Part shown: positions 18,120 through 26,605 of the stretch, piece by piece | How positions within the stretch are numbered: position 1 is the stretch's first letter | Layout: every line of letters starts with the position of its first letter | Assembly (NCBI GenBank): GCA_023423775.1 | Contig: JAFAEZ010000011.1 | Location: 1 to 42,347 of the forward strand | Length of the DNA: 42,347 bases | Source of the DNA: Pseudomonadota bacterium | Lineage (GTDB): Bacteria; Pseudomonadota; Alphaproteobacteria; Sphingomonadales; Sphingomonadaceae | Direction of reading: 5' to 3' | Notes under the pieces: generated by a model | The model's input: only the letters and a program-made list of their open reading frames with translations | The model's database searches: none | What the model was told of the DNA's origin: nothing | Made by a program: the position numbers and the translations under genes

Positions 18120-18896
18120 GTGATCGATCTCTCCGCTTTCGAAGCCGGCGAAAAATATCAGGGCGATTACGACGAGGATCTGGCGGCGCTGCAGGAGCGC
18201 CTGTCGCGCATTCTGGTCGCCTATATCGTGCACAAGAAGCGCGCCCTCATCGTCTGCGAGGGCTGGGACGCGTCGGGGAAGGGCGGGGCGATCAAGCGCC
18301 TGACGGCGGAGTGGGATCCGCGCGCCTTTCAGGTCTGGCCGATCAAGGCGCCGACCGAGGAGGAGAAGGCGCGCCACTTCCTCTGGCGCTTTTGGACCAA
18401 GCTTCCCGCCGCGGGCGAGATCGCGATCTTCGATCGCAGCTGGTACGGCCGCGTGTTGGTCGAGCGGGTGGAGGGCTACGCGACCGAGACGGAATGGCGG
18501 CGCGCCTATCACGAAATCAACGAATTCGAATGCCAGCAGGCCCAGGACGGCACCTGCGTCATCAAGCTCTTCTTCCACCTCACCCAGGCGGTCCAGGACA
18601 AGCGCCTGAAGGCGCGGCTCGCGCATCCGTGGAAGCGCTGGAAAGTGTCTGCGGAGGATTTCCGGAACCGCGCCAGGCGCGACGATTATCTTGCCGCCAT
18701 CCGGGATATGTTCGCCCATACTGACACCCGCTGGTCGCCGTGGCAGGTGATCGACGGCAACAACAAGAAGGCAGCGCGGATCGCCGCGCTGACCCATATT
18801 GCCGACACGCTGGAAAAAGGGGTGTCGATGAAGCCGATCGAACTTCCGCCAGAGATCCAGGCGCTGGCGGCGCAGGCGTTCGGCAAAGATGGTTAA
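18120..18896 (+). CDS. ppk2: Polyphosphate kinase 2 family protein
   Basis: PPK2 enzymes use polyphosphate to phosphorylate nucleotides. The conserved domain includes KYQGDYDEDLAALQERL, the P-loop EGWDASGKGGAIKRL, APTEEEKARHFLWRFW, and Walker B/lid IAIFDRSWYGRVLVERVEG. Single-domain length rules out the two-domain PAP type, though motif wording is close to it; substrate preference (AMP, ADP or GDP) is not predictable here. I chose GTG at 18120, giving 258 residues. A TTG at 18042 would extend it by 26 residues, but that extension lies almost wholly inside the REP-like palindrome. Together with ppk1 and ppx it puts three polyphosphate genes within 8 kb. Confidence 0.88.
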   Translation: MIDLSAFEAGEKYQGDYDEDLAALQERLSRILVAYIVHKKRALIVCEGWDASGKGGAIKRLTAEWDPRAFQVWPIKAPTEEEKARHFLWRFWTKLPAAGEIAIFDRSWYGRVLVERVEGYATETEWRRAYHEINEFECQQAQDGTCVIKLFFHLTQAVQDKRLKARLAHPWKRWKVSAEDFRNRARRDDYLAAIRDMFAHTDTRWSPWQVIDGNNKKAARIAALTHIADTLEKGVSMKPIELPPEIQALAAQAFGKDG

Positions 18897-18918
18897 CACT
18901 CCGTAACGGAGCAACCAT
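18889..18918. terminator. Hairpin spanning the ppk2 stop codon
   Basis: ATGGTT (18889-18894) pairs with AACCAT (18913-18918), and inside them CTCCG pairs with CGGAG around a TAA loop. No T-run follows. It could end or protect the ppk2 transcript; its AACCAT words also resemble the half-site noted at 18929-18950. Confidence 0.35.
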
Positions 18919-18928
18919 TCGCGTCGAA

Positions 18929-18950
18929 CATGGTTAAAGCCGCGTCAACC
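18929..18950. promoter_or_regulatory. Possible CtrA-like site before the EF-hand lipoprotein gene
   Basis: TTAA (18934-18937) and TCAA (18945-18948) are separated by 7 bases, one mismatch from the alphaproteobacterial CtrA consensus TTAA-N7-TTAA. The first half is part of CATGGTTAA. It lies 20-40 bases before the lipoprotein start. Speculative. Confidence 0.22.
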
Positions 18951-18969
18951 ACGACGCGGGAGATTGGCG

Positions 18970-19482
18970 ATGCGGACCACCACGCGCGCGATCACGACCC
19001 TGCTGACGGCCGTCGCGGCCCTCGGCCTGTCCGCTTGCACTACCTATGGCGATTATGGCTACGGCCCCGATTACGGGCCGGGGCTGGGCTATGGCTACGC
19101 CGACTACGGGCCAGGCTACGGCGTCGATGATGGCGTCCGGGCAGAGCGCCGCTACGGCGAGTATGCCTATTATGGCGACGATTACGATCGCGAGGACTGG
19201 CGAGACGATTACGGTCGCTGGGACGAGGAGGATCGGGACTATTTCCGCTTCCCCGTCGCCGATCGGCTGGACCCGTGGCTCGTCCACACGGAGGAGGGGA
19301 GGCGGATCGTCCGATGGGGCTTCGACAGCGACGACGACGGCCGCCTGCGCGAGGACACGACCTTCCGCGCCAACGCCTGGTTCCGCCGCTATGCCGACAC
19401 CAATCGCGACATGCGCCTGACCGACGAGGAAATCCGCCTTGGCCTCGTCCAGGCGTCGCGCGACCATGTTCGGCGCAGCTGA
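18970..19482 (+). CDS. EF-hand lipoprotein with Tyr/Gly/Asp-rich segment
   Basis: A 170-residue exported protein. A lipoprotein signal ends in LSAC at about residue 23. Residues 24-95 form a low-complexity region of Gly-Tyr-Asp repeats (GYGPDYGPGLGYGYADYGP), then become very acidic. The C-terminal part has two EF-hand-type loops: DSDDDGRLREDT and DTNRDMRLTDEE, the second with Asn and Asp in place of some ligands. Calcium binding at the envelope is a reasonable guess. The start is ATG at 18970 with GGGAG six bases upstream. No partner gene is evident. Confidence 0.82.
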   Translation: MRTTTRAITTLLTAVAALGLSACTTYGDYGYGPDYGPGLGYGYADYGPGYGVDDGVRAERRYGEYAYYGDDYDREDWRDDYGRWDEEDRDYFRFPVADRLDPWLVHTEEGRRIVRWGFDSDDDGRLREDTTFRANAWFRRYADTNRDMRLTDEEIRLGLVQASRDHVRRS

Positions 19483-19980
19483 TCAGCGAAATTCGCCGGC
19501 CTCCGGATAGGCGATACCGACGATCTCGAACTCCTTTTCGCCGGCGGGGAGCTGGACGCGGCGAAGGTCTCCGATCCGCGCGCCTCGGACGGCGCGCGCG
19601 ATCGGTGAGTTCCAGCTGATCCTGCCTGCGCCCGCATCGGCTTCGTCCTCACCGACCAGGGTGACGATGCGCTCGTTGTCGTCCTCGTCGGCGAGAGTAA
19701 CGGTGGCGCCGAAGAAGACCCGCTCGCGATCGGGCTGGCTGGCGGGGTTGACCACGGTCGCCTTCGCCATCCGCTTGGAGAGCCAGCCGATGCGGCGGTC
19801 GATCTCGCGCAGTTTCTTCCGGCCGTAGATGTAGTCGCCATTTTCGGAGCGGTCGCCATTGCCGGCCGCCCAGCTGATCGTCTCGACCAGCTTGGGCCGC
19901 TCGATTCCGAACAATTGCTCATATTCCTCGCGCAGCTTCCGAAAGCCGCTCGGGGTGATGTAATTGGGCCTGTCGCTCAC
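19483..19980 (-). CDS. greB: Transcription elongation factor GreB
   Basis: Enters the RNA polymerase secondary channel and promotes cleavage of backtracked RNA. The 165 residues comprise the N-terminal coiled coil with the acidic tip (GDRSENGDYIYGRKKLREID) and the C-terminal FKBP-like domain (FFGATVTLADEDD through to GEKEFEIVGI). The REIDRRIGWL wording favours GreB over GreA. The start is GTG at 19980, 13 bases after the stop of the upstream M28 peptidase gene, with GAGGGCGGA before it. Confidence 0.93.
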   Translation of the reverse strand: MSDRPNYITPSGFRKLREEYEQLFGIERPKLVETISWAAGNGDRSENGDYIYGRKKLREIDRRIGWLSKRMAKATVVNPASQPDRERVFFGATVTLADEDDNERIVTLVGEDEADAGAGRISWNSPIARAVRGARIGDLRRVQLPAGEKEFEIVGIAYPEAGEFR

Positions 19981-19993
19981 GGGCCGTCCGCCC

Positions 19994-21385
19994 TCATTGC
20001 GCCGAGACCGGGGCCTTGCCGATCTCCTCGGGCGCATTGGCGACCACCGAGAGCATCGCCGTCCAGGCCGCGACATTCTGGCGGAGCTGCTCCGGATCGA
20101 CCTTGTCGAGCGTGTCGTCCGGGGTGTGATGGTAATCGAAATAGCGGGTGCCGTCCTGGTTGAGGTCGATCACCGCAGTGCCCGCCGCTGCGAACTTGCT
20201 GACGTCGGCACCCCCGCTGGCCTTGCCGGTGCCGCGAGTGATGCCGAGTGGCGCAAGGGCCGTCGCGACCCGATCGACTAAGGCGGCGTTGGCGGGTGCG
20301 ACATTGCTCTGCATCCGCCAGATGCGGTCGGCGCCGAAATCGGACTCGGAAACCAGCACGATATTCTCGTCCTTGTGCGCGTCGAAATAAGCGTTCCCGC
20401 CGAACACGCCGACTTCTTCGGCGCCGGTCCAGATCACCCGGATCGTGCGTCGCGGCTGGCCTGCGTCCATGATGCGCTTCGCGGCGGCGGCGGTGATCGC
20501 CACGCCGGCGGCATTGTCGATCGCGCCGGTGCCGAGGTCCCAGCTGTCGAGGTGGCCGCCAATGACGATCACGCCCGCTTTGGGATCGCGGCCGGGCACT
20601 TCGGCGACCACGTTGCCCGACTGGCGATTGCCGATCCAGCGCGGCGTCAGCACCAGCTTCAGCGTCACGGGCTTGCCACGCGCCAGCACGCGCTCGAGCT
20701 GCTCGCCGTCATTGACCGAGAGCGCTCCGGCGGGAATCGGCGCCACGCCGTCGGGCCAGCTCGTCATTCCGGTATGGGGATGGCGGTGATGGTCGGTGCC
20801 GACCGACTTGATCACGACCGCGACCGCGCCCTTTTCCGCCGCGATCCCGGGGCCGGCGAAGCGAGCCGGGCCGAAAAAGCCGTAGCCCGATCCATCCTGG
20901 GTGGGCCGCATGTCATGGCTGACGTAGACGATCTTGCCCGCAACCTTGGCGGGATCTGCGGCGCGCAATGCGGCGAGGCTGTCGAAGGCGACGATCTCGG
21001 CGGTGATTCCGTCCGCCGGTGTCGCGCCGCTGCGGCCAAGGGCGGCGACTTTGAGCGGCTGCGGGAAGGGGGCGAGGATCTCGGCGCGTTCGTCGCCGCG
21101 AGTCCACACCGGCATCTCATAAGGCTCGATCCGGACATTTTTGAAACCGAGCGCCTTCAGTTTCGCGACCGCCCATTGGCGCGCGCGGGCTTCCCCTTCG
21201 GTGCCGGCCAGCCGCGGCCCGACTTCGGTGGTGAGTCCCTCGACGATGTCCCACGCGATCTCGTCCTTCAGGGCAGCGTCGCGTAGGCGCTCGGTCGAGG
21301 CGGCGCCTTTCTGCGCCGGGGCGGCGACGGGGACGGCGAGAAGGAGGAGAGGGAGGGCGGCGGTAGCGAGGAGGCGCATATTCAT
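19994..21385 (-). CDS. Secreted M28-family zinc aminopeptidase
   Basis: Exported metallopeptidase of 463 residues with a signal peptide ending near AAPAQ. A PA domain insert (about 130-250) precedes the M28 catalytic core. Predicted zinc ligands are in GGHLDSWDLG (His), AIDNAAGV (Asp), TGAEEVGVFG (Glu pair), SESDFGADRI (Asp) and DYHHTPDDT (His). Members of this group resemble plasma glutamate carboxypeptidase; the substrate is unknown. The start is ATG at 21385, with a second ATG at 21379. It lies upstream of greB with a 13-base gap, likely cotranscribed. Confidence 0.92.
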   Translation of the reverse strand: MNMRLLATAALPLLLLAVPVAAPAQKGAASTERLRDAALKDEIAWDIVEGLTTEVGPRLAGTEGEARARQWAVAKLKALGFKNVRIEPYEMPVWTRGDERAEILAPFPQPLKVAALGRSGATPADGITAEIVAFDSLAALRAADPAKVAGKIVYVSHDMRPTQDGSGYGFFGPARFAGPGIAAEKGAVAVVIKSVGTDHHRHPHTGMTSWPDGVAPIPAGALSVNDGEQLERVLARGKPVTLKLVLTPRWIGNRQSGNVVAEVPGRDPKAGVIVIGGHLDSWDLGTGAIDNAAGVAITAAAAKRIMDAGQPRRTIRVIWTGAEEVGVFGGNAYFDAHKDENIVLVSESDFGADRIWRMQSNVAPANAALVDRVATALAPLGITRGTGKASGGADVSKFAAAGTAVIDLNQDGTRYFDYHHTPDDTLDKVDPEQLRQNVAAWTAMLSVVANAPEEIGKAPVSAQ

Positions 21386-21415
21386 GGCCGATGGGCTTAA
21401 GGGCCGATCCGCCGT

Positions 21416-21444
21416 TTGCCAATCCCGCTGCCGCACACTAGGTA
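21416..21444 (+). promoter_or_regulatory. Probable promoter of ettA
   Basis: TTGCCA (21416-21421) and TAGGTA (21439-21444) are 17 bases apart, leaving a leader of about 48 bases before the ettA ATG. The style (TTGC..., 17 bases, TA-rich box) matches the lptD candidate. Confidence 0.42.
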
Positions 21445-21498
21445 AGCGCCCAAACGATCCATTTTCAAAACAGCATCAATCCGGAGACTTGCGCCGCC

Positions 21499-23178
<1,680 letters not shown>

Positions 23179-23189
23179 AGGGTCGGATC

Positions 23190-23235
23190 GCTCCTGCTCC
23201 ACGTCGGTTTAATGTCCGACTTTTGGAGCAGGAGC
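23190..23235 (+). promoter_or_regulatory. Long stem-loop covering the ribosome binding site of the DUF892 gene
   Basis: A perfect 12-base inverted repeat (23190-23201 with 23224-23235) encloses a further 5-base pair (23203-23207 with 23216-23220) and an 8-base loop. The right arm contains the GGAG at 23231-23234 that serves the ATG at 23241, so folding would hide it. The stem begins 11 bases after the ettA stop and could also mark the end of that transcript. Confidence 0.6.
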
Positions 23236-23240
23236 AGCCG

Positions 23241-23762
23241 ATGATCGCCGCCAATTCCCAGGTCTTGCGCAGTCTGTTCGTCACCGGCCTGCAGAATGCG
23301 CATGCGGTCGAGCACCAGGCGCTGGCGCTGATCGACCGCCAGCTCGATCGGCTGGTCCACTATCCCGAGGTGGCGACGCGGCTCCGGCTCCATCGCGGCG
23401 AGACCCAGTCCCAGATCGAGCGGATCGACTCGATCCTGCACGCGCTGGGCGCCGGCCATTCCAGCTTCAAGGACGCCGCCATGAATCTGATGGGCAACAT
23501 GGCGGCGATGGGCAATGTCTTCGCGGCCGACGAGGTGCTGAAGGACGCGCTCGTCAATTTCGCGTTCGAGAATTTCGAGATAGCCAGCTATCGCTCGCTG
23601 ATCGCGCTGGCAGAGGCGGGCGCCTTCCCGACCGCGGTCGCAGCGCTCCAGACCAGCCTGGAGGAGGAACGCGCGATGGCGGCCTGGATCGAGGAATCGC
23701 TGCCGGCGCTCACGCTCAAATATGTTGGGCTGCGGGCCGAAGGGCAAACCGCCGGCCACTGA
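23241..23762 (+). CDS. DUF892 (YciE/YciF-type) ferritin-like protein
   Basis: A 173-residue all-helical protein of the ferritin-like DUF892 family. I see the family's paired carboxylate/His motifs: HAVEHQALALIDRQL, RLHRGETQSQIERID, FENFEIASYRSLIALAEAG and LEEERAMAAWIEE, fitting a di-iron four-helix bundle. Members are often stress-induced and their chemistry is unclear. The start is ATG at 23241 (GGAG six bases upstream); an upstream in-frame codon at 23223 lies inside the hairpin. No other iron or stress gene is adjacent. Confidence 0.88.
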   Translation: MIAANSQVLRSLFVTGLQNAHAVEHQALALIDRQLDRLVHYPEVATRLRLHRGETQSQIERIDSILHALGAGHSSFKDAAMNLMGNMAAMGNVFAADEVLKDALVNFAFENFEIASYRSLIALAEAGAFPTAVAALQTSLEEERAMAAWIEESLPALTLKYVGLRAEGQTAGH

Positions 23763-23773
23763 CTAGCGGACAG

Positions 23774-24706
23774 TCAGGCGGCGGCGCGCTGCGTCGATGC
23801 GAGGGCTCCGTTGGCGAGCCATGCCGCGCAGGCTTCGCCGAGTTCGCTCACCGCGCGCCGCTCATATTTCCGGCTTTCCCCCGCGGTCAGCACGTCATGC
23901 CAGCGGCCGTTCACGCCCTTATGGATGAAGGTCTGCGCGCCGCCGTCCCAGAAGGCGCCGCCGAGCGGCACGCTGCGGTCGGCGTGGTGCTTCATATAGT
24001 CGAAGCTGCAATGCTCCAGGATCGCGGGCCATTTCCGCTCGTCGATGGCGATGTCGAGGAAAGCGGCGATGCGCCGGATCTGGCCGGGCATGTCGGCCTT
24101 CAGATCGGCGAAATGGAGCATCAGGACATTGGGCAGGCGCCGTAGCGCCCACCAGGATCGAACGTTGTCCCAGAACGGCCAGAAGGGGTGCCCGTCGCGA
24201 TCCAGCCAGTCGTGATAATAGGTGCGGACCGAGGCGGGCGGCGGCGCGATCGGCGGCCCGACCAGGCCCGGCGTCTCGTTCAGCGCGGCATACCAGCCTG
24301 CATTGGCGTTGGCATGGTGATTGTACATGCTCCACACGACGTCGCGGCCATCGCGGCCGATATAGATATACTTCGCCCGCTGCGAGAAACGCAGCGCATC
24401 GACCGGCAGATGGGTCTTCAGGAAGCGGCGGTGGGTCTGGGCCTCGACCGCGGCCAGCTTTACATCCTTGGGCGGCACGCGCAGGTCGAGCCACGGCGAC
24501 ATTTCGGCGACGGCAACGTCCTCGGCGCCTTCGAACAGCAGTTGCGCGACGATCTGCTGCGTCCAGGTCGTGCCTGATTTGGCGTACGTGGCGATGACGA
24601 TGTCGTCGTCACGGAAAGCGAAGTCGTTCCAGATCGTCGAGTCGAAATGGTGGTTGTGCATTTCCCGCGTCTTTACGGGGAAGGCCGGCTGCGCTGGGTC
24701 CATCAT
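23774..24706 (-). CDS. Sulfotransferase (PAPS-dependent, sulfotransferase-1 type)
   Basis: The 310-residue protein has the cytosolic sulfotransferase motifs. The 5'-phosphosulfate loop is TYAKSGTTWTQQIV, the 3'-phosphate site is YIGRDGRDVVWSMYNH, and HKGVNGRWHDVLT corresponds to the C-terminal PAPS loop. LKTHLP contributes the usual catalytic His. It should move sulfate from PAPS to a hydroxyl; the acceptor is unknown. Tandem ATGs at 24706 and 24703 follow an AGGAG. It is convergent with the DUF892 gene. No PAPS synthesis gene or acceptor pathway is nearby, so this may be an accessory gene. Confidence 0.9.
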   Translation of the reverse strand: MMDPAQPAFPVKTREMHNHHFDSTIWNDFAFRDDDIVIATYAKSGTTWTQQIVAQLLFEGAEDVAVAEMSPWLDLRVPPKDVKLAAVEAQTHRRFLKTHLPVDALRFSQRAKYIYIGRDGRDVVWSMYNHHANANAGWYAALNETPGLVGPPIAPPPASVRTYYHDWLDRDGHPFWPFWDNVRSWWALRRLPNVLMLHFADLKADMPGQIRRIAAFLDIAIDERKWPAILEHCSFDYMKHHADRSVPLGGAFWDGGAQTFIHKGVNGRWHDVLTAGESRKYERRAVSELGEACAAWLANGALASTQRAAA

Positions 24707-24841
24707 TGCCGCTCCTGGTTGGCGAGATGGTGCCTCGATCGCCCGTCCGAGCGAAACCTGCCACGCTGCCGCGACCGGGTGGGATCGCGCGGCGACCGAG
24801 CGGCGAAAGTGCATCCGGGCGCGACCAGCGCGCGCGTCAGT

Positions 24842-25093
24842 CTATTGCGGCCGGGTCGGCTGCCATGGCTCGGGTTGGGGCGCCTTGGTTTGCAGTAGCA
24901 CCTTGCCTTGCGCTTCCTCGATGGCACGCCATTCGGCGGCGGTACGGCACGTCTTGCTGCGCTTGATGCGGCTGCCGAGTTGCGCCGAGGCGCGCTTGCA
25001 GATCGGTTTCCCGGCCTCGTCGGGAGGCGAAGGTGTTCCCGCCTCCCCGCTCAAAAGCAAGGCGACCGCCGCCGCCATCAGCGAAACAGGCAT
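24842..25093 (-). CDS. Small secreted Cys-containing protein, conserved hypothetical
   Basis: An 83-residue protein with a short N-terminal signal (MPVSLMAAAVALLLSGEA). Two cysteines lie in the mature part (KPICKRASAQLGSRIKRSKT followed by CRTAAEWRAIEEAQ). A strong GAGGAGG six bases before the ATG supports expression. I recall similar small exported proteins with this Cys-Arg-Thr-Ala-Ala-Glu-Trp motif in other sphingomonads, but no function. The 135 bases between it and the sulfotransferase hold nothing else I recognise. Confidence 0.72.
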   Translation of the reverse strand: MPVSLMAAAVALLLSGEAGTPSPPDEAGKPICKRASAQLGSRIKRSKTCRTAAEWRAIEEAQGKVLLQTKAPQPEPWQPTRPQ

Positions 25094-25158
25094 GTCGGCC
25101 TCCTCGTGGCTGCGAGCCGAGGATAACCCGTCCGGCAGCGCGGCTCAATCGGGCCGCC

Positions 25159-25866
25159 TCAGCGGACGCGCTTGACCCAGACGGAGCCGCCTTCGCGCTT
25201 CTCGACGGCGAATTCGGGGAGGGACTGGATGAGGTCCGAAAGACGGCTGAAGCCGTAATTGCGGACGTCAAACGAGGAGCGGTTGCCGGCGAGCTGGCCG
25301 ACCTCGGCGAGGCGGGCAAAGCCGCGCTCGTCGCGCCGCGCCGCCTTATAGGCGGCGCCGAGCAACTCGATCAGCTGCGGCTCGACCTCGGGCTTGTCCG
25401 CGGCAGGCGCTTCGGCCTCGGCGAGCGCGCCGGTGTCGATGAACCGGGTGCAGGCCTGACGGAACGATTCCGGTGTCTTGGCGGTCCCGAAGCCATAGAC
25501 CGGCAGGCCTTCCTGGCGGATGCGCATCGCCAGCGGCATGAAGTCGCTGTCGCTGGACATGATTCCGAAGCCGCCGACATGGCCGCGATAGAGCAGGTCC
25601 ATCGCGTCGATCGTCATCTTCATGTCGGTGGCGCTCTTGCCCTTGGTCACGTCGAACTGCTGCTGCGGCTCGATCGCGTGGAGATGGGTCATCGCCGCCC
25701 AGCCCTTGAGCGCCGGCTTCTGCCAATTGCCGTAGGCGCGGCGGATATTCACGGTGCCGAGTTCGGCAAGCACGGTCAGCACCGCGTCGAGCGAGGCGGG
25801 CGAGGCGTTGTCCGCGTCGATCAGCAGCGCGATATTGGCGACGGCGGGCGTCTGGCGATCGGCCAT
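25159..25866 (-). CDS. NYN (PIN-like) ribonuclease domain protein with C-terminal OST-HTH/LOTUS domain
   Basis: The 235-residue product begins with a LabA/NYN fold: ALLIDADNAS, YGNWQKPALKGW, KSATDMKMTIDAMDLLY and IMSSDSDFMPL give the acidic cluster of a PIN-like nuclease. Residues about 165-235 (ELLGAAYKAA, FDVRNYGFSRLSDLIQSLPE, SVWVKR) form an OST-HTH/LOTUS domain, which binds RNA. A role as an endoribonuclease is inferred. The start is ATG at 25866 with AGGAG six bases upstream. Carbonic anhydrase lies 17 bases upstream on the same strand, probably one transcript. Confidence 0.9.
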   Translation of the reverse strand: MADRQTPAVANIALLIDADNASPASLDAVLTVLAELGTVNIRRAYGNWQKPALKGWAAMTHLHAIEPQQQFDVTKGKSATDMKMTIDAMDLLYRGHVGGFGIMSSDSDFMPLAMRIRQEGLPVYGFGTAKTPESFRQACTRFIDTGALAEAEAPAADKPEVEPQLIELLGAAYKAARRDERGFARLAEVGQLAGNRSSFDVRNYGFSRLSDLIQSLPEFAVEKREGGSVWVKRVR

Positions 25867-25883
25867 CGGAACTCCTTTGCCGG

Positions 25884-26516
25884 TCAGGCCGGGGCGAATT
25901 CCCCGGTCTCGTTGTCGAGCACATGGAGGACGCCGTCGGCGATCGCGAAATAGGCGCCGTGGATCTTGAGCTTGCCCGCCGCCTCGCGCTCCGGGATGAA
26001 CGGGAAGGTCCGCAGATTGGCGATGCTGACCTTGACCGTCTCGAGTTCGAGCGCGCGGACAGCTTCCGGTCCTTCGCCATGGCGTTCGACGATGCGGTCG
26101 CGCGCGTCGTCGAGCAGGTCGATCCAGTGGGCGATGAAGCCGCCGGCGCCGGGCTCGGCTTTCTCGAAGCGGCGCGAGAGCGCGGCGTGGACGCCGCCGC
26201 ACGAGCCATGCCCCATGACGACGATCTCGGGCACTTCGAGCTGTGTCACCGCAAATTCCAGCGCCGCCGAGACACCGTGGCGGCCGCCGCCCTGCTCGAA
26301 GGGCGGGACGAGATTGGCGACGTTGCGCACTGTGAAGATTTCGCCCGGCGCGGTGTCGAACACGGTGGCCGGATCTGTGCGGCTGTCCGAACAGGCGATC
26401 ACCATGACGCGCGGCGATTGGCCTTCGGCCAGTTCGGCCCAGCGCTGGCGTTCCTGGCGCCAGCCATTTTCGCGAAATCGACGGTATCCGGTGAGAAGGG
26501 CGTTGAAATCGGACAA
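25884..26516 (-). CDS. Beta-class carbonic anhydrase
   Basis: Zinc enzyme interconverting CO2 and bicarbonate. The 210 residues contain the zinc ligands C42 (VIACSDSRTDP), H103 and C106 (VMGHGSCGGVHA) and the catalytic Asp44/Arg46 pair. The start is TTG at 26516, supported by a GGAG seven bases upstream and by the lack of any in-frame ATG before the active site. It is divergent from lipA across 89 bases. Confidence 0.94.
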   Translation of the reverse strand: MSDFNALLTGYRRFRENGWRQERQRWAELAEGQSPRVMVIACSDSRTDPATVFDTAPGEIFTVRNVANLVPPFEQGGGRHGVSAALEFAVTQLEVPEIVVMGHGSCGGVHAALSRRFEKAEPGAGGFIAHWIDLLDDARDRIVERHGEGPEAVRALELETVKVSIANLRTFPFIPEREAAGKLKIHGAYFAIADGVLHVLDNETGEFAPA

Positions 26517-26605
26517 GGCTGGTCTCCGCGCGATGCAATCGGCCGCCGCCTAAACGCAAGCGGGCAGGGGTGGCAAGAGCCGTCCGACATCGCTATCTGG
26601 CCGGC

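Noticed and set aside
18893..18907. A second full CtrA box at the ppk2 stop codon
   Set aside because: The half-sites are 10 bases apart, not 11, and the second half does not match.
23774..26516. A genomic island carrying the sulfotransferase and neighbours
   Set aside because: No integrase, transposase, tRNA target, direct repeats or clear base-composition shift.
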